Shown here: piece by piece, positions 35,575-43,827 of the stretch
How positions within the stretch are numbered: the first letter of the stretch is position 1
Layout of the letters: every line of letters begins with the position of its first letter
Source of the DNA: an uncultured Muribaculaceae bacterium
GTDB taxonomy: Bacteria > Bacteroidota > Bacteroidia > Bacteroidales > Muribaculaceae
Direction: 5' to 3'
Length of the DNA: 64,000 bases
Assembly: GCA_910578665.1 (NCBI GenBank)
Contig: CAJTQU010000006.1
Location: 36,186 to 100,185, forward strand
The notes under the pieces: model-generated
What the model was told of the DNA's origin: nothing
Seen by the model: only the letters and a program-made list of their open reading frames with translations
Databases searched by the model: none
Made by a program: the position numbers and the translations under genes

Positions 35575-35685
35575 TGCACACTATGACACAATATGTGCAT
35601 GCATATCTGCACATACACGGAAGATGTGCGCAAAAATGGTTGCACAACATAGGCCGCAAACGTGCAGAAAACACATTTTTGCACA
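35575..35685. repeat. cluster of TGCACA/TGTGCA motifs with an inverted repeat
   Basis: Five copies of TGCACA or its complement lie in 111 bases (35575, 35594, 35608, 35641 and 35680). Two form an inverted repeat, TATGTGCA at 35592-35599 and TGCACATA at 35608-35615, with an 8-base spacer. TTTTGCACA (35677-35685) fits a relaxed DnaA-box pattern TTWTNCACA, and TTGTCCACA at 35687-35695 is one base off. The purM and NlpC/P60 genes diverge around it; the whole 408-base interval 35473-35880 is otherwise gene-free. Confidence 0.6.
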
Positions 35686-35748
35686 CTTGTCCACATCGCG
35701 TGCAAATTCATAAAATGAGTTAAATAGTTGGCTATAAAGCCTCAAGCA

Positions 35749-35780
35749 TTTGTCTACAAGACACATTTTTGCTAACTTTG
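35749..35780 (+). promoter_or_regulatory. Bacteroidota-type promoter for the NlpC/P60 gene
   Basis: TTTG (35749-35752), exactly 20 bases, then TAACTTTG (35773-35780): a full consensus match. The predicted start near 35787 gives a leader of about 94 bases. The spacer ends with ACACATTTTTGC, which also occurs exactly 90 bases upstream at 35671. Confidence 0.8.
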
Positions 35781-35880
35781 CAAACGAATCTAATCAGGCA
35801 CACGGCTGTACAAACACCTAGAAGGTGCACTAACAGCAAGAGCAAATTAAAAATTGTGCCCAGTATAACCCTCGTGAATA

Positions 35881-36492
35881 ATGAAATTTAATCTGAAAAC
35901 GATACTTTTCTCTCTGGCTGTTGCCGCAATGGCCCCTATAACCACAGCCCAAAACCCGTCGGCCCACGTACAGGCCCACAAACAATATAAGCACCATATC
36001 GCAAAAGCAACCACGGCCACAGACCGTGCCCGTCTTGCCGGTGCGATTGAAGAAGATATTAAAGCCCACGAGAATCTGCACGGACTTTCAAATGAGTCAA
36101 GCGCAATGATTGACGACCTGCTGAAAGAGGCGCACACCCACATTGGGAAAAGATATGTGCATGGCTCCAAAGGCCCTAACACATTTGACTGCTCAGGCTT
36201 CTCAAGCTACGTTTACAAACAGTTCGGATATAAAATCTCACCTGCCTCGCGCATGCAGTACACAGAAGGGGTCCCGGTCGGACTTAACGAACTGCGTAAA
36301 GGTGACCTGGTGTTTTTCACCAGCCGCAGCAGCGGACGTAATGTGGGCCATGTAGGCATAGTTGTTTCCGCTGACAATGAAAGTGGCAAATTCAAATTCA
36401 TACATGCCAGTGTAAAAGGTGTGCGCATCAATGAGAATGAAGGATACTACAAGTCACGGTATGTGGGCGCTCGCCGCATAATCACAAAATAA
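35881..36492 (+). CDS. NlpC/P60 (C40) cell-wall hydrolase
   Basis: Exported cysteine peptidase of 203 residues expected to cut peptide cross-links in peptidoglycan. A signal peptide (MKFNLKTILFSLAVAAMAPI, cleaved near TTAQ) is followed by a helical region and the C40 domain. The catalytic cysteine is C104 in NTFDCSGFSSYVYKQFG, the histidine is in GRNVGHVGIVVS and a third polar residue in KFIHASVKG. The RKGDLVFFTS segment is also typical. It is a single gene between a strong promoter (35749-35780) and a terminator (36547-36583). Confidence 0.94.
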   Translation: MKFNLKTILFSLAVAAMAPITTAQNPSAHVQAHKQYKHHIAKATTATDRARLAGAIEEDIKAHENLHGLSNESSAMIDDLLKEAHTHIGKRYVHGSKGPNTFDCSGFSSYVYKQFGYKISPASRMQYTEGVPVGLNELRKGDLVFFTSRSSGRNVGHVGIVVSADNESGKFKFIHASVKGVRINENEGYYKSRYVGARRIITK

Positions 36493-36546
36493 ACACAAGC
36501 AGCAAGCACTATTTTTCATATAATAAGATTTTTCATGGTTAGTAAT

Positions 36547-36583
36547 CGGATACAGGCCCAGGTCTTGTATCCGGTTCTTTTTT
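36547..36583 (+). terminator. terminator of the NlpC/P60 gene
   Basis: CGGATACAGG (36547-36556) pairs with CTTGTATCCG (36564-36573), with one non-canonical position, and is followed by TTCTTTTTTG-like T-rich bases. It lies 55 bases after the stop. Confidence 0.8.
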
Positions 36584-36612
36584 GTTTTCACAAATTTTAA
36601 GGATTATTCATG

Positions 36613-36642
36613 AGATATTCTGAAATATCTTATGTACCTTTG
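36613..36642 (+). promoter_or_regulatory. acyltransferase -7 element with palindrome
   Basis: TACCTTTG at 36635-36642 is a consensus -7 element. Immediately upstream, in the spacer where RNA polymerase would bind, is a perfect 7-4-7 palindrome AGATATT-CTGA-AATATCT (36613-36630). No clear -33 element is present, as would be seen at an activator-dependent or repressed promoter. Expected start is near 36649. Confidence 0.5.
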
Positions 36643-36713
36643 TGCTGAATATGCCCTTACTTGCCGTAGTGGCACAACTGTTACCGCCAGGGCAAGACAA
36701 AATTATTGAATGT

Positions 36714-37886
36714 ATGGCTACTGAATACGATTTCAGCGATATTTGTCCGTATGACGACGCTGTCTTCCATGAGAAGATGGCGCGGCTTGTGCGCGAACCC
36801 GGATTTGTGCACGCACTATCATTCTGCGTTCCTCCGGAAGCCGTCGACTCTATGATACAAGAGTTGTTAAGCATCAACAACAAGCATGACTTCCAGACAC
36901 TTGTTATGTTTCCGTTCCTACAGATGCTGGCCAAGACCACGACAGCCGGAATTTCAATAGGCGGAATGAGGAACTATAACTCGTCTGTAAACTATACGTT
37001 CATAACCAACCACAGGGATATAGTGCTTGACGCATCATTCATGAATCTCGCGTTTCTTAGACACAACATGCCCACCACAGAAGTGGCTATAGGAAACAAC
37101 CTGCTGATTTATGACTGGATAACCGATCTCGTCCGCTTAAACAAAAGCTTTATAGTCAAGCGAGATACCGGTATGAGAGAGGCACTTATGGCGGCAAAAA
37201 AATTGTCGGCATACATCCACCACGCCATCCTCCACAAGAGAGAAAGCGTATGGATAGCTCAACGAGAGGGACGCGCAAAGGACAGCTCTGACCACACACA
37301 GGAAGCATTGGTTAAAATGCTCGCCTTGGGTGGCGAAGGCACTTTCATGGACCGTATAAAGGAAATAAACCTTATGCCTGTGGCCATATCATACGAATAT
37401 GACCCAAACGACTATCTGAAAGCCAGAGAATTCCTGCTTAAACGCCGTGACCCCTCTTATAAGAAAACCCAGCGCGATGATCTGTTCTCAATGGAGACCG
37501 GACTTCTACAGTATAAAGGCAAAGTGCATTTCCAGCTCACTCCGCGCATTAACGCGCGTATAGACGAGATAGGCGAGTTTAGAGACAACAATATCGCGGC
37601 AAGATATGTGGGACGCATCATAGACAATGCCATACATCGCAGCTACGAAATATTCCCGATCAACTATGTGGCATTCGACATGCTGCACGGAGGCACACGG
37701 TTTGCGGCAAAGTACACCGATGAGGAAAAATCCAGCTTTGCGGACTATGTGGAAAAACAAATAACCAAGATAGGTCTCACCGACCTTACAGTCGAAGAGG
37801 CTGACTATCTGCGCCACTTGCTTATGACAATGTATGCCAATCCTCTTATAAACAAGCTTAAAGCTCTTTTAGGAGGGATGGAATAA
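36714..37886 (+). CDS. 1-acyl-sn-glycerol-3-phosphate acyltransferase-like protein
   Basis: Predicted membrane-associated acyltransferase of 390 residues in the PlsC/PlsB superfamily, Bacteroidota branch. The acyltransferase box appears as TNHRDIVLDASF (about 94-105), with the usual HX4D spacing widened by one residue, followed by NNLLIYDWITDLVRLNKSF and a long C-terminal half that includes QYKGKVHFQLTPRI. It may act in phospholipid or ornithine-lipid synthesis; the acceptor is unknown. The start at 36714 was chosen because the promoter at 36635-36642 would start RNA near 36649, leaving earlier in-frame starts (GTG 36642, ATG 36651) outside the RNA or essentially leaderless. A terminator follows at 37921. 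Confidence 0.75.
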   Translation: MATEYDFSDICPYDDAVFHEKMARLVREPGFVHALSFCVPPEAVDSMIQELLSINNKHDFQTLVMFPFLQMLAKTTTAGISIGGMRNYNSSVNYTFITNHRDIVLDASFMNLAFLRHNMPTTEVAIGNNLLIYDWITDLVRLNKSFIVKRDTGMREALMAAKKLSAYIHHAILHKRESVWIAQREGRAKDSSDHTQEALVKMLALGGEGTFMDRIKEINLMPVAISYEYDPNDYLKAREFLLKRRDPSYKKTQRDDLFSMETGLLQYKGKVHFQLTPRINARIDEIGEFRDNNIAARYVGRIIDNAIHRSYEIFPINYVAFDMLHGGTRFAAKYTDEEKSSFADYVEKQITKIGLTDLTVEEADYLRHLLMTMYANPLINKLKALLGGME

Positions 37887-37920
37887 CACAGATATTATAC
37901 ATAGTGCATGTGATTTTAAT

Positions 37921-37960
37921 AACAGGGAGTCAATACCGCGTGACTACCCTGTTTGTCTTT
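37921..37960 (+). terminator. terminator after the acyltransferase gene
   Basis: AACAGGGAGTCA (37921-37932) pairs with TGACTACCCTGTT (37941-37953) with one bulged base, followed by TGTCTTT. The stem is strong and the T-run moderate. It lies 34 bases after the stop. Confidence 0.65.
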
Positions 37961-38040
37961 AAAGCAGACTAAACTTTTACCGGACTATCCCGTGTTAACC
38001 TCTAACCAGATTTGATAACCCAAATACAGAAAAACCTCTT

Positions 38041-39249
38041 ATGAGACTTCCATTAGTCATGAGCATCATAGCCCTACTGCTCGGCATCTTAATTGACATA
38101 TACATATATCGCAGTATCCCCAAAACAAAAAGAGCTTTGCCGCGCCGCATATACTGCATAAGCGCCATACTCACATTAGGACTTTTAATAGTAGTATTCA
38201 TGTTGCCCAAACGAGATACCGATACCGAACTCCGACCCGTAATGTGGCTGCTATACACATGGACCTCGATATATATCAGCAAATACATATACGGATTATT
38301 CCTTGCAATCAGTTCCATACCCAGATTATACGGACACAAAAGATGGCCTGTGTACAAATATGTGGGGCTGCCTGCCGCAATAATATGTTTCGGAACAATG
38401 TGGTGGGGAGTGTTGTACGGACGGTATGATATTGCTGTCAGCGAAATCACAGTCAATTCCAAACGTCTGCCGGCCAGTTTCGACGGAATCAAAATAGCGC
38501 AATTCTCAGACGCTCATGTTGGAACATGGGGGCAAGATACCACGTTCGTAACAAACCTGGTAAACAAAATAAATGCCCTTAATCCTGATATTATAGTGTT
38601 TACGGGCGACATAGTAAACCGCAAGACTGACGAAATCCTTCCATTTGTAAATATACTGAAACGCCTCAAAGCACCTTTAGGCGTATACTCTGTAATGGGA
38701 AACCACGACTACGGCGATTACACCGACTGGCCTGACGAACAGGCACATGCTGCCGACACACGGCAACTGCGCGCTATACAGACCGGAATGGGGTGGAATC
38801 TCCTGTGCAACACCCACAAATTTATTTATTCCGCACAAGGTGACAATATAGCCATGATAGGCGTAGAAAACTGGGGTGAACCTCCGTTTAAACAGTATGG
38901 CGATCTCAAAAAGGCATATCCTAATGCCAATAAAATAGGAGACAATAATTTCAAAATACTGTTATCTCACAATCCTATGCACTGGCACAACGAAGTCCGT
39001 GAGTATACAGATATCGACCTTACCCTGTCAGGGCATACTCACGCCATGCAGGTCTTAATAGGCGGCATAGGCACAGGATTCACCCCCTCGTCATGGCGCT
39101 ATCCAGAATGGGGCGGCCTGTACACACATAAGGGCGCAGACGGCGCTATACGCAATCTGTATGTCAATATAGGATGCGGCGAAGTGGCCATACCGGCGCG
39201 TATTGGGGCCTCTCCAGAAATCACCCTTATAACACTGCATTCAAAATAA
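38041..39249 (+). CDS. membrane-anchored metallophosphoesterase (YkuE-like)
   Basis: Calcineurin-fold phosphoesterase of 402 residues with an N-terminal membrane region of about four hydrophobic segments (to about residue 135). The metal-binding motifs are all present: QFSDAHVGTWG, VFTGDIVNRK, MGNHDYGDY, LLSHNP and SGHTHAMQ. Members of this family have been linked to lipid A or UDP-diacylglucosamine hydrolysis and to sugar phosphates, but the substrate here is unknown. It is the last gene of the plus-strand block and shares a bidirectional terminator (39285-39323) with the convergent M13 peptidase gene. Confidence 0.9.
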   Translation: MRLPLVMSIIALLLGILIDIYIYRSIPKTKRALPRRIYCISAILTLGLLIVVFMLPKRDTDTELRPVMWLLYTWTSIYISKYIYGLFLAISSIPRLYGHKRWPVYKYVGLPAAIICFGTMWWGVLYGRYDIAVSEITVNSKRLPASFDGIKIAQFSDAHVGTWGQDTTFVTNLVNKINALNPDIIVFTGDIVNRKTDEILPFVNILKRLKAPLGVYSVMGNHDYGDYTDWPDEQAHAADTRQLRAIQTGMGWNLLCNTHKFIYSAQGDNIAMIGVENWGEPPFKQYGDLKKAYPNANKIGDNNFKILLSHNPMHWHNEVREYTDIDLTLSGHTHAMQVLIGGIGTGFTPSSWRYPEWGGLYTHKGADGAIRNLYVNIGCGEVAIPARIGASPEITLITLHSK

Positions 39250-39284
39250 CACCAGCTTCTTTCCCTGTTAAAAAGCTGACATAG

Positions 39285-39323
39285 AAAAAACTGGGTGGCT
39301 TAAATTAAGCCACCCAGTTTTTT
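39285..39323. terminator. bidirectional terminator
   Basis: A near-perfect 17-base-pair stem: AAAAAACTGGGTGGCTT (39285-39301) and its complement (39307-39323) around an AAATT loop. Its A-run on one side and T-run on the other serve both strands. It separates the plus-strand phosphoesterase gene from the minus-strand M13 peptidase gene. Confidence 0.92.
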
Positions 39324-39341
39324 TCTATTCATTTCACTTAT

Positions 39342-41390
39342 TTACCAAATGATGATGCGTTCGTTTTCAGGACGGAACATAGGATCTCCCTCTGTGATGC
39401 TGAAAGCTTCGAAGAAGGGAGCTATATTACGGAGACTTACATTGACACGGTTACGACCGAGAGAATGCACATCGCCCGTAGTCAGCGATTTGATTTCAGC
39501 CTCGCGAATATTCTGGGCCCAGAGATTCGCATAGTTCATATAGAATACCTGCAAAGGATCAAAACCATCTATCTTGGCCTCCTCAGATTTAATATCCACA
39601 CCTTTCTTCTTCTGAGAATCAATGAAAGCGGTGTAAGCCACACGCAGACCACCCTGGTCGGCAATATTCTCGCCCAGAGTATACTGGCCATTGGCATGCA
39701 AGCCTGGAAGCACCTCGATTTCGTCAAACTGGGCTATAAGGCCCTTGGTCATATTTCTGAAAGCCTCGGAGTCTGCCGGAGTCCACCAGTTAAACATGTT
39801 GCCGTCAGCATCAAAGTTACAGCCCTGGTCGTCAAATCCGTGAGTCATCTCATGTCCGATAACCACACCGATACCACCGTAATTCTCCGCATCTGAAGCA
39901 TTAATGTCGAAGAACGGAGCCTGCAGGATGCCGGCAGGGAATACAATCTCGTTGGCCATGGGGTTGTAATACGCATTGATTGTCTGAGGAGTCATGCCCC
40001 ACTCAGTCTTGTCAACCGGCTTGCCCCATTTTGACAGCATCTCGTCCTGGTGCCACATCTGTGCGGCATGCATATTGTCATAGTAAGAAGCCTCGGGATC
40101 AATGTTAAGCGTGCTGTAATCTTTCCACTTGTCAGGATATCCCACCTTTACAGTGAACGCATTAAGTTTTTTGATTGCATTGAGTTTGGTCTCGTCACTC
40201 ATCCAGGGCAGATTGATAATATGTTTGCCCAGAGCTGTACGCAGATTCTCAATAAGGCCAATCATATACTCCTTAGATTCGGGAGAGAAATAACGCTCCA
40301 CGTACAGTTCGCCGATGGCTTCGCCCAGAACACCCTCGGTGGCGCTAAGCGAACGTTTCCAACGGGGACGCTGCTGAGAGACACCGCTCATAACCTTGTT
40401 GAACTCGAAGTTGGCATCGCTGAAATTATCGCTCAGATAGGGCGCGGCGCTACGTACTGCCTGCCACAGATAGAGGTCTTTCTTTTCGCGGTCTGTGAGA
40501 GTTCTATAAAGGTCATTGCCCTGCTTAACCGTATTCAACTCAGTAACAATCACTTTGTCCGGAGTAGGAATATTCATAGTCTCGATAAAGAAACGGTCCC
40601 ACGGGAAATCGGGATACATGTTCTTAAGCTGGGTCATGGTGCGCGGATTGTTCATGGCAGGCAGGTTGCGGCTCTCCTCACGGGTCCATGTAGAATCTGC
40701 AAGCAATGTTTCAATCTTGATCACATTTTTGCAAACGCGGTTGGCATCTTTCTTGGAAAGTCCTGCATTACGCATCTGGTCTACTATCAGCTTCTTGTAA
40801 GCATTAAGTATCTCTGTATTACGCTTGTCTTTCTTCAGATAGTAATCACGGTCACCCAGTCCGAGACCGGCACCGCCCACATACATGGCATACGCTTTTG
40901 AATTAGACATGTCCTCCATGGGGCCGACACCCATAAACGGGCTGGAGTAATGCTTATGCATCATGAGGAACAAATCTTCCATCTTCTCTTTCGGAGCAGT
41001 CTCTATCTTTTTCAGCAGTCCCTGAATCGGCTGTGCGCCAAGCTTATTGCGACGCACAGAGTCCATAGCCTGCTCATAAATAGTAGAAACTTTCTGCGCC
41101 ACAGTACCCATGGCAGGATTCTGGGCTGCCAGACCAAGCACAATGTTTTTTACTCGTATCTCGCTTGAATCGTTCAGGATATTAAACTGGCCGTAACGTG
41201 CATGTTCCGGAGTAAGGGGATGCGCATTCTGCCATCCTTTTGTCACATGGTCATAAAAATCGACCTTGGCCGGCACATTTTTGTCTATAAATCCGGCATT
41301 GAGACTCTTGAGATGCTCCTTGGCTCCGGCGCTCACCATGACGCAAGTCAGGGCGGCTGCGGACAGAAGTAGTCTTGTGTTAAGTTTCAT
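39342..41390 (-). CDS. M13 (neprilysin/PepO-like) zinc metallopeptidase
   Basis: Exported endopeptidase of 682 residues. The start at 41390 (MKLNTRLLLSAAALTCVMVSAGA) gives a signal peptide. A frame start 27 codons earlier would overlap the upstream gene and lacks one. The zinc site is VIGHEMTHGFDDQG (HEMTH) with the third ligand in GENIADQGGLRVA. NAYYNPMANEIVFPAGILQ and the C-terminal RVNVSLRNIAPFFEAF are M13 hallmarks. PepO-type homologues in Bacteroidota degrade small peptides in the periplasm or at the surface. It is the last gene after ftsY, rimO and menF. Confidence 0.95.
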   Translation of the reverse strand: MKLNTRLLLSAAALTCVMVSAGAKEHLKSLNAGFIDKNVPAKVDFYDHVTKGWQNAHPLTPEHARYGQFNILNDSSEIRVKNIVLGLAAQNPAMGTVAQKVSTIYEQAMDSVRRNKLGAQPIQGLLKKIETAPKEKMEDLFLMMHKHYSSPFMGVGPMEDMSNSKAYAMYVGGAGLGLGDRDYYLKKDKRNTEILNAYKKLIVDQMRNAGLSKKDANRVCKNVIKIETLLADSTWTREESRNLPAMNNPRTMTQLKNMYPDFPWDRFFIETMNIPTPDKVIVTELNTVKQGNDLYRTLTDREKKDLYLWQAVRSAAPYLSDNFSDANFEFNKVMSGVSQQRPRWKRSLSATEGVLGEAIGELYVERYFSPESKEYMIGLIENLRTALGKHIINLPWMSDETKLNAIKKLNAFTVKVGYPDKWKDYSTLNIDPEASYYDNMHAAQMWHQDEMLSKWGKPVDKTEWGMTPQTINAYYNPMANEIVFPAGILQAPFFDINASDAENYGGIGVVIGHEMTHGFDDQGCNFDADGNMFNWWTPADSEAFRNMTKGLIAQFDEIEVLPGLHANGQYTLGENIADQGGLRVAYTAFIDSQKKKGVDIKSEEAKIDGFDPLQVFYMNYANLWAQNIREAEIKSLTTGDVHSLGRNRVNVSLRNIAPFFEAFSITEGDPMFRPENERIIIW

Positions 41391-41421
41391 GATAAATACT
41401 GTGTTATATAAGTTAATATTA

Positions 41422-42510
41422 TTAATTAGTATTCCTGATAAGAAACGGCGCAAGCGTTGAAGCCTTGGCACAAAGTTCCGCCCACTCTTCTTGCGGCACA
41501 GAAGCGGCAGTTATCCCGCCACCTACATAAATATAGGCATGCCTGGTGGTAATAACAAGTTTGGCACACCTTAGCATGACATAGAAATCAAAACATCCTC
41601 CAGGCTTTATCAAGCCGCAATAACCACCATAATATTCACGGTCATAATGTTCATGAGACTGTATAAATGCCAAAGAAGCCGCTTTGTCGCTTCCGGCCAC
41701 AGCCGGTGTGGGCGCAAGCTCCAACAATAGTGATTCCAAATCATACCCAGCCCCATACCTGGCGGAAATATCGGTACAAATGTGTTCCACCGGACCTGCA
41801 GCGAGAGTATGCGTACTACCAGCGTGAGCACTAAGTCCGCAGTGAGCAAAGGTATCGAGTATATACTCCGTGACCATGCTCTGCTCTTCTATATTTTTGT
41901 CATCCCAGGGTGTGTCTATACCATCCGTGACACACCTGGTTCCGGCAAGAGCCATAGTCTCCAGTTTAGCATCACGGCTCCGCAGAAGCAGCTCAGGAGT
42001 AGCTCCGATCCATATATCGTCTTTACCGGCTTTATGCCAGCAATATACATACGCATTAGGATATTTACGGCATAAGCCGGCAAATATTTCAAACGGCTCT
42101 CTGACCTCAGCGACTTCAAAACGGTGTGAAAAAACCGTCTTGCCACCTTTCTGACGCAGAATTTCTACCAATTCGCTTACAGATGCAAGATATTCCGTTG
42201 GTGCTTCAAGGCCCGATACATACTTTCCCGTGTCAACGGAAGTCATTATGGAAGCCCCCGGGCCCGGGCTTATATTTCTTGTATATTGATCTGGGAAAAA
42301 AAGGAAATGGTCATTTGCAAACGGAGCACACAGAAAACCTTCACGCCTGGTCGGCATATGACCTTCATAACACTCTTCTGATACCAATAAAGTGGCTGAC
42401 GGCTGCATAGGTTCACGCAGCAACGCGAAATTCAGGCCCTGCTCTAAAGCGTAAGCCGCAACTTCGCCGTCAGTCAACGAATTCAGCTGTGAGGTCAAAG
42501 GCATCTGCAT
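41422..42510 (-). CDS. menF: isochorismate synthase / chorismate-binding protein
   Basis: Chorismate-utilising enzyme of 362 residues, best read as MenF, which makes isochorismate for menaquinone. The catalytic half contains WIGATPELLLRSRDAKLETMALAGTR-type residues (about 168-193), the SMVTEYILD segment, AGPVEHICTDI, the LLLELAPTPAVAGSDK motif and the C-terminal YVGGGITAASVPQEEW. The family also includes salicylate and anthranilate synthases, but the short N-terminal part and the KAASLAFIQSHE segment suit isochorismate synthases. The start overlaps the end of rimO by 35-41 bases. No other men gene is in the window, which is unusual. Confidence 0.82.
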   Translation of the reverse strand: MQMPLTSQLNSLTDGEVAAYALEQGLNFALLREPMQPSATLLVSEECYEGHMPTRREGFLCAPFANDHFLFFPDQYTRNISPGPGASIMTSVDTGKYVSGLEAPTEYLASVSELVEILRQKGGKTVFSHRFEVAEVREPFEIFAGLCRKYPNAYVYCWHKAGKDDIWIGATPELLLRSRDAKLETMALAGTRCVTDGIDTPWDDKNIEEQSMVTEYILDTFAHCGLSAHAGSTHTLAAGPVEHICTDISARYGAGYDLESLLLELAPTPAVAGSDKAASLAFIQSHEHYDREYYGGYCGLIKPGGCFDFYVMLRCAKLVITTRHAYIYVGGGITAASVPQEEWAELCAKASTLAPFLIRNTN

Positions 42511-43807
42511 CGGTTATAACCACATCTTTATATTGTCCTATTAATGAATCATCACATTCGCCGGCCATTATACGTACCTCGTTATCCACTTCGGGACTGT
42601 CCCACTGTGTGCGTCCTACAGCCTCTCCGTCCTCGATACGGTCTATCAGAACAGTCACCCTCTGCCCTACCAGCGAATTATTCAAAGCGAGTGATATTTC
42701 TTCCTGTAGTTCGAGCACCTGTCGTTTCCGCTCCTCCTTTACGGAAACAGGCACACTGTCTTCAAAATGTTTCTGGGCATATGTATCGTCCTCTTCGCAA
42801 TAGGCAAAAGCGCCGAGGCGTTCAAAACGCATATCGCGAACAAAATCCAATAACTCAGAAAATTCCAAATCACCCTCTCCGGGAAACCCGGTCATAAGTG
42901 TTGTACGCAGCCTGATGCCCGGCACCTCGCTACGGATACGGTCTATAAGGCGCAACGTGTCGTCACGGTCTATATGACGACGCATGTTTTCAAGCACCGG
43001 AGTAGAAATATGCTGCAACGCGATATCAAGATAATTGCACACATTGTCACGCTCACGCATCACAGTCAGCACGTCATACGGGAAATCTACAGGATAGGCA
43101 TAATGAAGCCTTATCCAACGCACGCCGGGCACATCTGAAATCTGCTCCACCAATGTGGCCAGGCCGCTCTTAGTGCCTGGCGCCGGCTGGTTGGAATATC
43201 CTAAATCGAGACCGTAGGCCGACAAATCCTGGGCTATTACATTGAATTCCGTAACACCGCTTGCGACAAGGCTGCGCACCTCGTCAACTATTTCCGCTAC
43301 CGGGCGCGATTTATGCCGTCCCGTTATAATCGGTATGGCACAGTAAGCGCAAAAACGATTACAACCTTCCGATATTTTTAAATATGCCGAATATGACGGG
43401 CCTGTAAGAGTCCGTTCCCATGGTTTCAGCGGCATTTCGGCACTGTTGAGGCAAGGCAAGGTAGCCACTATCGCCTCCCAGTCATATTTGCCATACCAGG
43501 CATCCACCTCAGGTATAAGTTCTTTCAGCTCGTCAATATATCTTTCTGACAGACATCCCATAACAGCCAAACGGCCTATACGGCCCTCGGCCTTGGCACG
43601 TCCGAGCTCCAGAATCATATTCACCGACTCCTCCTTGGCATCGCCTATAAAGCCGCAGGTGTTGACCACCACATATTCGCCGCACACATCATGGCTGTCA
43701 TGGCACATCTCATAGCCGCGTTCGGCCAGACGGCGCATAAGACGTTCCGAATCAACAAGATTTTTGGAACATCCCATAGTGATAATATCAACTCTGCCCT
43801 GCTTCAT
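42470..43807 (-). CDS. rimO: ribosomal protein S12 methylthiotransferase
   Basis: Radical SAM enzyme that methylthiolates Asp88 of ribosomal protein S12. The 445-residue protein has the N-terminal UPF0004 domain with GCSKNLVDSERL and VVNTCGFIGDAKEES, the radical-SAM motif EGCNRFCAYCAIP (about 149-161), KSRPVAEIV, and a C-terminal TRAM domain (QRVTVLIDRIEDGEAVGRTQ). GCSKNLVDSE distinguishes RimO from MiaB. It lies 20 bases downstream of ftsY. Confidence 0.96.
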   Translation of the reverse strand: MKQGRVDIITMGCSKNLVDSERLMRRLAERGYEMCHDSHDVCGEYVVVNTCGFIGDAKEESVNMILELGRAKAEGRIGRLAVMGCLSERYIDELKELIPEVDAWYGKYDWEAIVATLPCLNSAEMPLKPWERTLTGPSYSAYLKISEGCNRFCAYCAIPIITGRHKSRPVAEIVDEVRSLVASGVTEFNVIAQDLSAYGLDLGYSNQPAPGTKSGLATLVEQISDVPGVRWIRLHYAYPVDFPYDVLTVMRERDNVCNYLDIALQHISTPVLENMRRHIDRDDTLRLIDRIRSEVPGIRLRTTLMTGFPGEGDLEFSELLDFVRDMRFERLGAFAYCEEDDTYAQKHFEDSVPVSVKEERKRQVLELQEEISLALNNSLVGQRVTVLIDRIEDGEAVGRTQWDSPEVDNEVRIMAGECDDSLIGQYKDVVITDADAFDLTAEFVD

Positions 43808-43827
43808 GATAGGAGTATGAACTGTGA

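Noticed and set aside
35490..35766. Several short cysteine-rich minus-strand frames upstream of purM
   Set aside because: They overlap each other in different frames and follow from the repeated TGCACA/TGTGCA motifs rather than from coding selection.
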